The notes beneath the pieces are model-generated. The model saw only the letters and a list, made by a program, of their open reading frames with translations, was not told the DNA's origin and searched no databases. DNA of 24,432 nt from CAYXVB01 sp964467785 (GTDB lineage Bacteria; Bdellovibrionota; UBA1018). The DNA is taken from contig CAYXVB010000041.1 in NCBI GenBank assembly GCA_964467785.1, positions 1 to 24,432 on the forward strand, given 5' to 3'. Below are positions 7,623-14,328 of the stretch, one piece after another; positions within the stretch are counted from its first letter, which is position 1; every line of letters starts with the position of its first letter. Both the position numbers and the translations under genes were made by a program.

Positions 7623-7913
7623 TCAACAGTAGATTTCGCGGACGGACTTCATTAATTGGTTCAAGCGAGGGTCGGCGATCCGGTAATAGGCAAAGCTGCC
7701 TTCTCGGCGGCAAGCGATGAGCCCTTCGAGCTTCATACGAGCCAGAAATTGCGAAACCCACGACTGCGAAGCACCGCTGTGCTCGACGATGTGGGTAACC
7801 GTCTTTTCGCTTTCCTCCAGGCAGCAGAGGATTTTAAGTCGCACGGGATGTGAAAGCTGCTTGAGGATGCGAGCAACCTCTTCGGCGTTTTTGGTGAGTT
7901 GATCGGGCTTCAT
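7623..7913 (-). CDS. ArsR-family regulator, probable persulfide sensor (BigR/SqrR/YgaV-like), 96 aa
   Basis: This is a full-length ArsR/SmtB winged-helix repressor. It starts with the helix LKQLSHPVRLKIL, and the recognition region SQSWVSQFLARMKLEGLI is followed by the wing REGSFAYYRI. The metal motif ELCVC of arsenic sensors is absent. Instead there is a cysteine in the RLKILC segment (Cys30, next to Cys31) and a second at the C-terminal REIYC (Cys96). These are the two positions that form a tetrasulfide or disulfide in BigR and SqrR. That makes a reactive-sulfur sensor likely, which fits the rhodanese gene immediately downstream. The ATG at 7913 has no Shine-Dalgarno and lies 6 bases from a -10-like hexamer, so the mRNA may be leaderless. 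A dyad in the promoter suggests autorepression. Confidence 0.9.
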   Translation of the reverse strand: MKPDQLTKNAEEVARILKQLSHPVRLKILCCLEESEKTVTHIVEHSGASQSWVSQFLARMKLEGLIACRREGSFAYYRIADPRLNQLMKSVREIYC

Positions 7914-7919
7914 GAAAGC

Positions 7920-7947
7920 AAGATATTATAATTTGATAATATGTCAA
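7920..7947 (-). promoter_or_regulatory. Promoter of the ArsR-rhodanese operon
   Basis: On the minus strand there is a consensus -35, TTGACA (7947-7942), a 16-base spacer, and TATCTT (7925-7920). Only GCTTTC separates the -10 from the ATG at 7913, so transcription should begin at or next to the start codon. Confidence 0.6.
7923..7942. promoter_or_regulatory. AT-rich operator dyad, probable ArsR-family binding site
   Basis: ATATTAT (7923-7929) is a perfect inverted repeat of ATAATAT (7936-7942), separated by 6 bases. It fills the spacer between the -35 and -10 of the regulator promoter, so a bound dimer would block RNA polymerase. The + strand of the same dyad contains a perfect TATAAT (7927-7932), so it could also affect transcription toward the hemerythrin gene. 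Confidence 0.6.
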
Positions 7948-8016
7948 GCGCGTCGCCCGATTATTTTTTCCTGGCTTCCGCCCTGCATCTGGCTCGCTCA
8001 GGAGGACTTGATTCCC

Positions 8017-8475
8017 ATGAACGCCATCCGTCTCATCAAGCAGGACCATCAGAAGGTGAATCAGCTCTTTGATCAGTTTGACCAAATGGTCGACCGGCGT
8101 ACCGCCTGGCAGCTTTGCCAGCAGATCCGTCAGGAGCTCGAGGCGCATGCGCATATGGAGGAGACGGCCTTCTACCCCATGTTCCAGGAACGCGAAGGCT
8201 TCAAGGAGTGGGTCGATCAGTCGCTCAATGCGCATCAGGAGATGAAGGATCTCCTCCAGGATCTGATCCAGCTGGGCGGCCGGGCAGAACTCGAAGCGCT
8301 GAGCGACAAGATGGGCGAGCTGCAGGATTGCGTGGATCACCATGTCGACGAGGAGGAGAGGGAATTCCTACCGCGCGTCGAAAGGTCGATGAACGATGCT
8401 GCGCTTGACCAGCTTGGGCGGCGGCTCGAGGATGTGAAGCGGGCTTATTACGAAAGCGCTGCGAAGGCGGCGTGA
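8017..8475 (+). CDS. Hemerythrin-like (HHE domain) protein, 152 aa
   Basis: The start ATG at 8017 is preceded by GGAGG at 8001-8005 (11-nt spacer). Upstream in-frame codons run into the regulator promoter and encode unrelated sequence. The protein is one four-helix hemerythrin domain with the expected iron ligands: His11 in the opening helix (LIKQDHQKV), His46 with Glu49 (AHMEETAFYP), His73 (AHQEMKD) and His109 with Glu113 (HHVDEEEREFLP). By family it binds a di-iron centre and senses, stores or detoxifies O2, NO or reactive species in the cytoplasm. It is divergent from the sulfide-responsive operon across one AT-rich dyad, which suggests joint control under oxidative or sulfur stress. The exact ligand is unknown. 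Confidence 0.88.
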   Translation: MNAIRLIKQDHQKVNQLFDQFDQMVDRRTAWQLCQQIRQELEAHAHMEETAFYPMFQEREGFKEWVDQSLNAHQEMKDLLQDLIQLGGRAELEALSDKMGELQDCVDHHVDEEEREFLPRVERSMNDAALDQLGRRLEDVKRAYYESAAKAA

Positions 8476-8732
8476 TGCGGGATTTTGACTGCGCGATCCG
8501 CGGGGGGGCCGGCTTGCGCTTCGTGGCTTTTTAGTTGTGGGGTGCTTAACCTGTTCACAGCGATTTCGCCCACTTGGCGCTCGGATCTTCCTATCGTAGG
8601 AGGGTGGGCGCTGACGCGCTTTTGTGAGGACGAGTTGAAGGCCATCCTTTGGCTCACTTTGGTCAGCTTCGGCTGCATCGTGCAAACTACCGCATTCAGG
8701 TGTTAACTGGGTCTTCGTAGATTACGCAAGAA
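8476..8732. other. Intergenic region without a recognised gene
   Basis: Between the convergent hemerythrin and small periplasmic protein genes I see no credible ORF with a ribosome binding site, no tRNA and no repeat. The only clear structure is the hairpin at 8733-8758 at its right end. Confidence 0.5.
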
Positions 8733-8758
8733 GGCGGAGTGGTAACTTCCACTCCGCC
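8733..8758 (-). terminator. Hairpin terminator of the small periplasmic protein gene
   Basis: GGCGGAGTGG (8733-8742) pairs perfectly over 10 bp with CCACTCCGCC (8749-8758) around a 6-nt loop. It begins 15 bases past the stop codon of the minus-strand gene. The minus-strand sequence after it starts TTCTTGCG, a weak T-tract, so termination is likely but may be incomplete. Confidence 0.6.
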
Positions 8759-8773
8759 CCAACTTTCGCAGAC

Positions 8774-9274
8774 TCAGTTACTGCTGCCGAAAGGATATTG
8801 CGAGTTACTTTCGGTAGCGGACTCCACATTCTCTTGTTGGTCCTCCGGTATCGAGACGCCCTCGCAAAGGTGGCGGCTGAGAGCGTCGTAACGCTCCTTG
8901 AGGAAGGTACGGGTTTTTTCACGCGCCTTAGACGCATAGTAGGGCCGCTGAACTTCCGTGACGCCGCCCAAGGTTACGAGGTCGATCAGGGTGAGAGGGC
9001 CTGAGTCCACTTTGACCGTCTTTGAAGCGAAGAGTGACTCCATGCGGTAACCGCCATCCGCCTTCCGTACTTCGTAGTCGAGCTCGCAGAAGATCGTGAT
9101 CTCGCTCCGAGGCTCATTGAAGGGGCCGCCTGGCTTGCACTGAAGGGCCGAAAAATTAGGAAGGTGGGAGACGCATTCTCCCGTGGCGCTCTCGCCATTA
9201 AAAGCCTGTGCGACGCCTGTCAGCGTGGCCAGCGAAAGGATCATTACCGTCAACAACCATTTCTTCGTTTTCAT
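8774..9274 (-). CDS. Predicted periplasmic protein, 166 aa, function unknown
   Basis: I chose the ATG at 9274 because GGAG lies 5 nt upstream and the protein then opens with a clean signal peptide (MKTKKWLLTVMILSLATLTG, cleavage likely after AQA). A longer frame from 9322 would place 16 polar residues before it. The mature part is about 142 residues with four cysteines (GECVS, LQCKP, IFCEL, HLCEG), perhaps forming two disulfides. It has a strand-rich middle (EITIFCELDYEVRK, YRMESLFASKTVKVD) and a Ser/Glu-rich tail. I do not recognise the family. It appears to be transcribed alone, with a hairpin terminator after it and a palindrome upstream. Confidence 0.8.
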   Translation of the reverse strand: MKTKKWLLTVMILSLATLTGVAQAFNGESATGECVSHLPNFSALQCKPGGPFNEPRSEITIFCELDYEVRKADGGYRMESLFASKTVKVDSGPLTLIDLVTLGGVTEVQRPYYASKAREKTRTFLKERYDALSRHLCEGVSIPEDQQENVESATESNSQYPFGSSN

Positions 9275-9347
9275 ATTCACTCCACTTTCGTTGCGCGGGT
9301 TCGTTTCCTCGGTAGCGCCCACCCGCTTCGGGGCTACGGATCACAGA

Positions 9348-9364
9348 ATAACGCAATGCGTCAT
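9348..9364. promoter_or_regulatory. 17-bp imperfect palindrome upstream of the periplasmic protein gene
   Basis: ATAACGCAATGCGTCAT is self-complementary apart from one mismatched pair, with a perfect core ACGCA-A-TGCGT (9351-9361). It lies about 75 bases before the ATG at 9274, in the range of a regulator binding site. The regulator is unknown. Confidence 0.35.
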
Positions 9365-9442
9365 AATGGACCACTTAGCACTTCTTAGTTTTTTGGTAGG
9401 AATAGAGAAGGTGTAGGTAAGGACTTGAAAGGTGGGGACTTC

Positions 9443-10447
9443 TTACTTCAGGCGGTATGCCGACCCGTCGAAAATGATGGTCTGGTGAAAGGTCTTCTTC
9501 AGCTTGTTGAGGACGTTAAAAAGGCGGTTCTGGTAGGAGGGATGGGTGGCGTCTTTGCCCCAGACCGCCTCGATCAACTCGGTCCGGGTTGCAGGGCCTT
9601 GCTGAAGGCGGCGAAGCACTTTTCCGGGGATGGATTCATATTTAACAGCAAAGCTGGGCCAGGGCGTCCCTTCTAAAGGATGTCCGGGGGGCACGCTGGG
9701 CAGCTTTCCGGCGAGGAGAGCGCGGTAGGCATCCTGGTACACGACAAGCTTGCCGCCCGAGAGATGCACGCTTTCGAAATACTGTTTCCCGGCGGCTAGA
9801 TCGCCAGTCGCCACGGCGGCGAGGGCGGCCAGAAGGCGGGCTACCTCGAGGTCCTCGGAGCAGCCATCGACGCAGAAGCTCTCAATTGCAACTTGGGCTT
9901 CCCGGAAGGCCTCGGCAAAACGTCCGCGCGAGAGAAGTTCGCCCGCGCGTGCCTTCTGCACAATGGCCGCGAGATCCCGAAACTCCCGCCGTCGTGCCTC
10001 TTGCTCGAGCGCGAAGAGGGGACCCGCCAGATAGCTCTGAAGATCGTTCTCGCAGATGCGCGAGTTGATTCGCGCGCGGAGCATGCGATGCGCGTCGCCG
10101 CCTTGCTCGAAATGCTGGCCCGCTTCCGCATAGTGGCGCGCCGCCAGCTCGACGTTGCCTTCGCGATGGGCGATCGCGCCCAGGAGGGAGCTGCGGTCCC
10201 CCGCAAGCAGCGACTCCTTCACTTCAAGCCCGCTCAAAAGCTGGTGCGCGGACGAATGTTCACGAGCATGGATCAGCCGGCGGGCTTCGAGCAAAGCGCG
10301 GTGCTCAGGAAGCAGCGATTCCTCACTTTCGCGCTTCGTGCCGTTATTGGCCAACGGCACGTGCGCGCGGTAGAGCTCATAGGGAGTGAGTCCCGACGGT
10401 CCGTGGCATTCCAGGGTTGCAAGGAGCTGCGACTCGGTTCGGGTCAT
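9443..10447 (-). CDS. TPR-like protein with C-terminal winged-helix domain, 334 aa
   Basis: The ATG at 10447 overlaps the protease stop as ATGA and has GGAG 8 nt upstream. A start at 10456 is possible. The middle (about residues 45-245) is a series of helical hairpins rich in A, L, E and R, with TPR-like spacing (AHREGNVELAARHYAEAGQH, GRFAEAFREAQVAIES). The last 70 residues (VLRRLQQGPATRTELIEAVW, then RLFNVLNKLKKTF and DGSAYRL) match the winged-helix pattern of OmpR-type effector domains, including the final wing G-x-YRL. No signal peptide is present. It looks like a cytoplasmic transcription factor or adaptor. Its coupling to a secreted protease gene suggests a shared pathway. The DNA-binding call rests on pattern only. 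Confidence 0.75.
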   Translation of the reverse strand: MTRTESQLLATLECHGPSGLTPYELYRAHVPLANNGTKRESEESLLPEHRALLEARRLIHAREHSSAHQLLSGLEVKESLLAGDRSSLLGAIAHREGNVELAARHYAEAGQHFEQGGDAHRMLRARINSRICENDLQSYLAGPLFALEQEARRREFRDLAAIVQKARAGELLSRGRFAEAFREAQVAIESFCVDGCSEDLEVARLLAALAAVATGDLAAGKQYFESVHLSGGKLVVYQDAYRALLAGKLPSVPPGHPLEGTPWPSFAVKYESIPGKVLRRLQQGPATRTELIEAVWGKDATHPSYQNRLFNVLNKLKKTFHQTIIFDGSAYRLK

Positions 10448-12258
10448 CGATAGCACTCCACTCCGATGCGGCAGCCCACGAGCTCGATCAAGTGGTCGGG
10501 CGACTCAATCAGAACTCGTTCGATCCGGGACATGTCCTGACTATTGTAGATAATAGCGGCCCGCACGGCGGCGCCGGGCGCGGTGTATCGCACGGTCGGC
10601 GAGGCCTGAGAGGATTCCGGCAGCAGTCGCTGTTTTTCTTGTGTCCTTTCGGTAACGCGGTCAAACTCGACGGCACCGAGGTCGCGAGGAATTCTGAGAG
10701 TTGCCGGCCTTGATGCCAAGCGAACTCGATGTGCGGACAGGCTCGCTGGATCCGAGATCGTTTGGAATGGGAACTGGTCCGGCAGGAACTCCTGCATCCG
10801 GCTCAACTCATCTTCTTTGAGAAATCCATTTTCGATACCCGGGAGAAGGCGGCTCAGGACGGGCAGCAGGTTGCGCTGAAGCTCCTCGAGCTCCTCGCGG
10901 GACGGAGATGCAGCTTGCGGCGTACAGGGATCGCGCTTCAAGATCTGGGCGCCTTCCAACAAGGACCCTTCGGTGAATCCTCTCTTGAGCGTGAAGCGCC
11001 CCGGGCCGGTCTTCTGGTAGAGCCTGCCGTAGCGCAAGGGGTTCTGGGCTTGCCGCGCCTTCATGAGTTCATCGAGCGACTCCTTGCCTTGAAACACGGT
11101 TTCGAACGGTACGCTCGATTTTTTAAGTGCGAAGTAATGCGCCAGCGTAGGACTTACGTAAGTAGACCTGCCGTTCTTAGTCCTTACGCGGAAGTAAGAC
11201 ACGGGCTTTCCATCGATTTGGAATGACTCGTCGGAGCTGGCAGAAAAGGGATCGAGCATCTGGAACTCCCGGATGCCTTCCGCAAGCTCGATTCGTAGAT
11301 TCCAAAGCGACGAGCGGCGGCCGCCGGAGTTGCCTACGTCGCCACCGGAGTTGCCTACGTCGCCACCGATCGGGCTCAGTTTGTGCGTACGAAAGGGCAT
11401 GTCGAGCTGGTGCCCATCGAAAGTGGAAATGTGGAGACGGTAGCCTCTCGCTGTTTTCTGCCAATGTGCTTTCGGTTGATTGGCGGGAGGGGTGCCAAAA
11501 TACTGCTGATTGAGTACTCTCGCGATTTCGTGGGCAGGAATGGCGTACGCTTCGCCGGCGCCGCCAAGCTCGATTTTGCTCAGCATTCCCGCGAAACCGG
11601 ACTTTTCGAAGTAAGCGCCTCCGCTCATGCCGGGGATTGCGAGCAGGGGCAGTCGGACCATTTCTGAGAATTCACCCGACAACGCCTGATCGGGAAGTCG
11701 GCGAGGCGCATAGGGGAAGAGAGGCCTCTCCTCGTGCGGCGTGCCGTCTCGAAAGGTAGCGATGCGCGGCATGTCGTCAGCCAGGAAGCGGTTGTAGAAA
11801 TTACTTCTCGGGGAGTTCCCTGACTCCTTTGCCAGGGGTGCAGTCTTCATTCCCTCGGAACAGCCTCTGCGAGCCGGGGCGCAGAACTCCACTGCGGCGG
11901 CATCTGAGAGTTGCGATAGAAGTTCGGCGCTTGGGCCGTTTTCCAGCTTAAGTACCGCGATGTCGTCGAGCGGTGAGTTGAATTCGACTCTTGCTTTCAA
12001 GGTGGCCGGGGTAGCGCTGGACTTGGAGTCGGTCGCCACCTTCAATGATGCTTCGGTCTGGTCGAGGAGGACATGGGAGTTGGTGAGAACACGCACTTGA
12101 TCGCCGATTTTAACTATCGTCCCTGTTCCCCGAAGGCCGCCAAAAACTTCGACAATCGCATTTTTCGAAACTGTGTCGGCGCGGACACGCCCAGGCGTCG
12201 CCAGTGCTGCGACTCCTAGGCAAATTAGTAAGATAGAAGAAATCCTATCCTTTGGCAT
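10444..12258 (-). CDS. Secreted trypsin-fold serine protease with large C-terminal region, 604 aa
   Basis: The start at 12258 has GAGGA 8 nt upstream. An ATG at 12264 is too close to it. A signal peptide (ISSILLICLGVAALATPG, cleavage after VRA) leads to a chymotrypsin-like domain: GTGTIV, then His62 in LTNSHVL, Asp99 in PLDDIAVLKL, and Ser212 in GMSGGAYF. All three catalytic residues are in the right order and context, as in HtrA/DegP-type and related trypsin-like proteases. Two cysteines (FCAPARRGC) probably form a disulfide. There is no PDZ domain. The remaining about 360 residues are unlike any family I know and include a duplicated GGDVGNS segment. It is followed by, and overlaps by 4 bases, the TPR/winged-helix gene. 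It is probably periplasmic or exported, and its substrate is unknown. Confidence 0.82.
   Translation of the reverse strand: MPKDRISSILLICLGVAALATPGRVRADTVSKNAIVEVFGGLRGTGTIVKIGDQVRVLTNSHVLLDQTEASLKVATDSKSSATPATLKARVEFNSPLDDIAVLKLENGPSAELLSQLSDAAAVEFCAPARRGCSEGMKTAPLAKESGNSPRSNFYNRFLADDMPRIATFRDGTPHEERPLFPYAPRRLPDQALSGEFSEMVRLPLLAIPGMSGGAYFEKSGFAGMLSKIELGGAGEAYAIPAHEIARVLNQQYFGTPPANQPKAHWQKTARGYRLHISTFDGHQLDMPFRTHKLSPIGGDVGNSGGDVGNSGGRRSSLWNLRIELAEGIREFQMLDPFSASSDESFQIDGKPVSYFRVRTKNGRSTYVSPTLAHYFALKKSSVPFETVFQGKESLDELMKARQAQNPLRYGRLYQKTGPGRFTLKRGFTEGSLLEGAQILKRDPCTPQAASPSREELEELQRNLLPVLSRLLPGIENGFLKEDELSRMQEFLPDQFPFQTISDPASLSAHRVRLASRPATLRIPRDLGAVEFDRVTERTQEKQRLLPESSQASPTVRYTAPGAAVRAAIIYNSQDMSRIERVLIESPDHLIELVGCRIGVECYR
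11324..11365 (-). repeat. Perfect 21-bp tandem duplication in the protease gene
   Basis: Two identical 21-bp units (11324-11344 and 11345-11365) lie in frame and give GGDVGNSGGDVGNSGG in the protein, a flexible loop-like insertion. Identity of the copies suggests a recent slippage event. Confidence 0.9.
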
Positions 12259-12418
12259 CGACATTTTCCTCGCGATAGTAAGGATAAGAGCAAGGCAGAT
12301 GCCAGATGCGTAATTTGGGCGAGGATACGATGAACTCGAAGGAAATGAGCTTGAATTTGTCCGACATCAGAGACTCTGCGCAGTACGGATTCAATTCCGG
12401 ATAAAAGTTCTGAGTTGG

Positions 12419-12465
12419 AAAAAATGAAACGGCTTCAATTACTTATAAGTGAATTGAAGCCGTTT
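12419..12465 (-). terminator. Strong Rho-independent terminator of tRNA-Arg
   Basis: AAACGGCTTCAATT (12427-12440) pairs perfectly over 14 bp with AATTGAAGCCGTTT (12452-12465). The loop region ACTTATAAGTG can extend the pairing. On the minus strand the hairpin is followed, after two bases, by six T (12424-12419). It begins 5 bases beyond the tRNA CCA end. Confidence 0.9.
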
Positions 12466-12470
12466 AAATA

Positions 12471-12547
12471 TGGCGACCCCGGAGGGAATCGAACCCCCGA
12501 CCTGATGCTTAGAAGGCACCTGCTCTATCCATCTGAGCTACGGGGTC
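12471..12547 (-). tRNA. tRNA-Arg(TCT)
   Basis: On the minus strand the acceptor stem GACCCCG pairs with CGGGGTC, followed by discriminator G and an encoded CCA. The D-arm is GCTCAGATGGATAGAGC. The anticodon stem GGTGC/GCATC holds loop CTTCTAA with anticodon TCT (12513-12511). The T-arm GGGGG/TTCGATT/CCCTC (one G-T pair) is intact. It reads AGA/AGG arginine codons. A candidate promoter TTGCAA-18-TTTAAC lies upstream on the minus strand, back to back with the FmdB-type gene. Confidence 0.96.
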
Positions 12548-12585
12548 GCTCACAAGCTACGGTTAAAACACGAATTTTCGTCCAT

Positions 12586-12616
12586 TTGCAACACAGTAAA
12601 GTCCTTGTGCTATCCT
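12586..12616 (+). promoter_or_regulatory. Promoter of the FmdB-type gene, giving a probably leaderless mRNA
   Basis: TTGCAA (12586-12591), a 19-base spacer and TATCCT (12611-12616) are followed by only TGTTGC before the ATG at 12623. There is no Shine-Dalgarno. Confidence 0.45.
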
Positions 12617-12622
12617 TGTTGC

Positions 12623-12868
12623 ATGGCTCTGTACGAGTTTTACTGCGATTCCTGTAAATCCAAGTTCGAACAGATCACCTCGAGCACGGACCCCGACCAG
12701 GGCAAATGTCCGAAATGCCAAGGCAATCATACCCACAAGCTCATTTCCCGCTTTGCGGTGGGCGGACAGGGCGATTTACGCGAGTCGACCATGCACGGCT
12801 GTCATGATTGCGAAGTTCCGTTGAGGGAATCCTCGGGACACACCTGCAGTACCAGCTGCAGTCACTGA
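12623..12868 (+). CDS. FmdB-family zinc-ribbon protein, 81 aa
   Basis: The ATG at 12623 gives the standard FmdB opening MALYEFYCDSCKSKFE. In-frame codons upstream belong to the promoter. Two CxxC knuckles (YCDSC and KCPKC) form the zinc ribbon. A conserved-looking linker (HKLISRFAVGGQGD) and a Cys/His-rich tail (HGCHDC, HTCSTSCSH) that could bind a second metal follow. FmdB-type proteins are small and were named from formamidase operons. Their biochemical role is generally unclear, with regulatory or metal-handling proposals. The gene stands alone behind its own promoter, and its 3' end overlaps the convergent hydrolase gene by 7 bases. Confidence 0.85.
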   Translation: MALYEFYCDSCKSKFEQITSSTDPDQGKCPKCQGNHTHKLISRFAVGGQGDLRESTMHGCHDCEVPLRESSGHTCSTSCSH

Positions 12869-14190
12869 GTCGGATTCAAAGGAGCCATCGCGGCCAGCAG
12901 GTCGCGGATCGTTTCCTCCTGCCAGAGGTAGCCGCCATGGCCGCCCAGCGGGTAAACTTTGAGTTTAGGGCCCAGCGTGACCCGCAAGAACTCCAGATCC
13001 TGGGACTGTAGCAAAAAGTCGTTCATCGAATGGAGCACGCGAAGGTTCTGCTCCTCGCGCAGGAATTTTTCGAGTGGGCGTAGGCCGGTGCCTTTGAGCA
13101 TCTCGGTCGGGTCCGCGGGCACGCCGTGGCGGAGCGCCCAAGTAGGAAGAATAAAGCGCTCCATGTAGTCCCGGTAGGTAAGGCCGGCGGCTTCATTCGC
13201 TCGCGCGTCCCAATGATAGCGGGTGAGCGGGGTCTTGAGGATGCCGAGATCGTTGACCTGCTGTGAAGCGAGGATCGTGTCCTTGATCGATTCGTGGAAG
13301 CTGTCACCCACGAGCCAGCGAATCTGCTCGGAGGTCAGGTCGAAGTCGCGCAAGATCGCTTCGAAATCAGGCGCGGAGCGCGCAAAGCGCTGCATGATCT
13401 GGAGATAGTAACCGATCGCGTACCCGCGGATGCGGTCCTTGTACTCGCGATCCCAAGTCGAGCCGACGCGATCGAGCGAGTCGAGCACTGAAACACCGTG
13501 GAGGGTATCGACCGGGGGATTGACCATAAGCACGGCGCTGATGCCGAGTTCCTTGCGCTCGCGATCGAGTCTCGTCACCCAGGCCGAGTCCATCGCTCCC
13601 AGCGAGAAGCCCGCGATTCCGATCCGTCCGAAACGCGTGCGGTAGCGGACTTTGACGTGACGGATGGCCTTGACGAGCGCCGAGTACATGTCCTCGGCGT
13701 CATCCGCCGCAAGGCCGGGGATACCGGTCGCGCTCGCGCTCAGCGCGAAACCCCAGTTCATCGTCGATGGCACGCTCAGGACGTTGTAACCCGCTCGATT
13801 GTAGAGGTTGGCCGCGAAAAGCACGGCGCCTTCGCGATGAAAGCCTCCCAGGCCGGGAAAGAGGATCACCAGGGGCGCGCCAGGTCGCGTGGGGTAGAAC
13901 GAGAATCGGAAATCAGTTCGTGCGCCTAGAACGGGGATTTTTCGACGTTCCGGAAAAAGCTGGATGCTTTCGAGGCGGGCGTTGGCGTCCGAACCGTTGA
14001 GAAGCGCGTACATCAGGGAGGCGCGATAGGGGTCTTCGAACGGAGCCGGCCAGATTGGAGGAAGGGGCGGGGAAGACATTGACGGAAGCGAACCCGCCTC
14101 GTCCGCCGCGTGGATCGAGGCCCCCGTTCCAGGCAGCAGAGCCATGACAAAAAAGAGCACGACGAAACAGCGGCGAATCCAGGCAGGCAT
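12862..14190 (-). CDS. Secreted alpha/beta-hydrolase (esterase/lipase-like), 442 aa
   Basis: The ATG at 14190 is preceded by GAGGA with a 6-nt spacer. A signal peptide (WIRRCFVVLFFVMALLPG, cleavage near IHA-AD) is followed by a Pro-rich linker. The alpha/beta-hydrolase core has an oxyanion strand LVILFPGLGG and the nucleophile elbow AGFSLGA with Ser196. The acid is likely Asp391 (HSMNDFLL) and the base His418 (GGHGGYLW). A roughly 180-residue helical insertion between nucleophile and acid would form a large lid. The layout is that of a periplasmic or exported serine esterase/lipase. The substrate cannot be told. The gene stands alone and converges on the FmdB-type gene with a 7-base tail overlap. 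Confidence 0.85.
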   Translation of the reverse strand: MPAWIRRCFVVLFFVMALLPGTGASIHAADEAGSLPSMSSPPLPPIWPAPFEDPYRASLMYALLNGSDANARLESIQLFPERRKIPVLGARTDFRFSFYPTRPGAPLVILFPGLGGFHREGAVLFAANLYNRAGYNVLSVPSTMNWGFALSASATGIPGLAADDAEDMYSALVKAIRHVKVRYRTRFGRIGIAGFSLGAMDSAWVTRLDRERKELGISAVLMVNPPVDTLHGVSVLDSLDRVGSTWDREYKDRIRGYAIGYYLQIMQRFARSAPDFEAILRDFDLTSEQIRWLVGDSFHESIKDTILASQQVNDLGILKTPLTRYHWDARANEAAGLTYRDYMERFILPTWALRHGVPADPTEMLKGTGLRPLEKFLREEQNLRVLHSMNDFLLQSQDLEFLRVTLGPKLKVYPLGGHGGYLWQEETIRDLLAAMAPLNPTQ

Positions 14191-14328
14191 CGGGTATCCT
14201 CAAGATGTGTTTATCGTTAAGTGGTGTGTCAGTGGCGCGCGTAAAACCCAAGCAACGGCGACGTCATACTTTATTCACTCGAAACCGGAAAAGGTCAATT
14301 GGCACCCATCCTGCTCCACCTAATCCGC

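Noticed and set aside
7606..7761. Longer N-terminus for the rhodanese, starting inside the regulator gene
   Set aside because: The added residues are an out-of-frame reading of the regulator. ATG 7605 has AGGAG 8 nt upstream and begins at the rhodanese fold.
7912..8016. Longer N-terminus for the hemerythrin-like protein
   Set aside because: It would start in the regulator promoter and operator. The extra residues do not fit the domain, and GGAGG lies upstream of ATG 8017.
12306..12404. A 32-codon ORF on the + strand between the protease start and the tRNA-Arg terminator
   Set aside because: It has only a weak, badly spaced AAGG upstream and no recognisable product, and an ORF this short is expected by chance.
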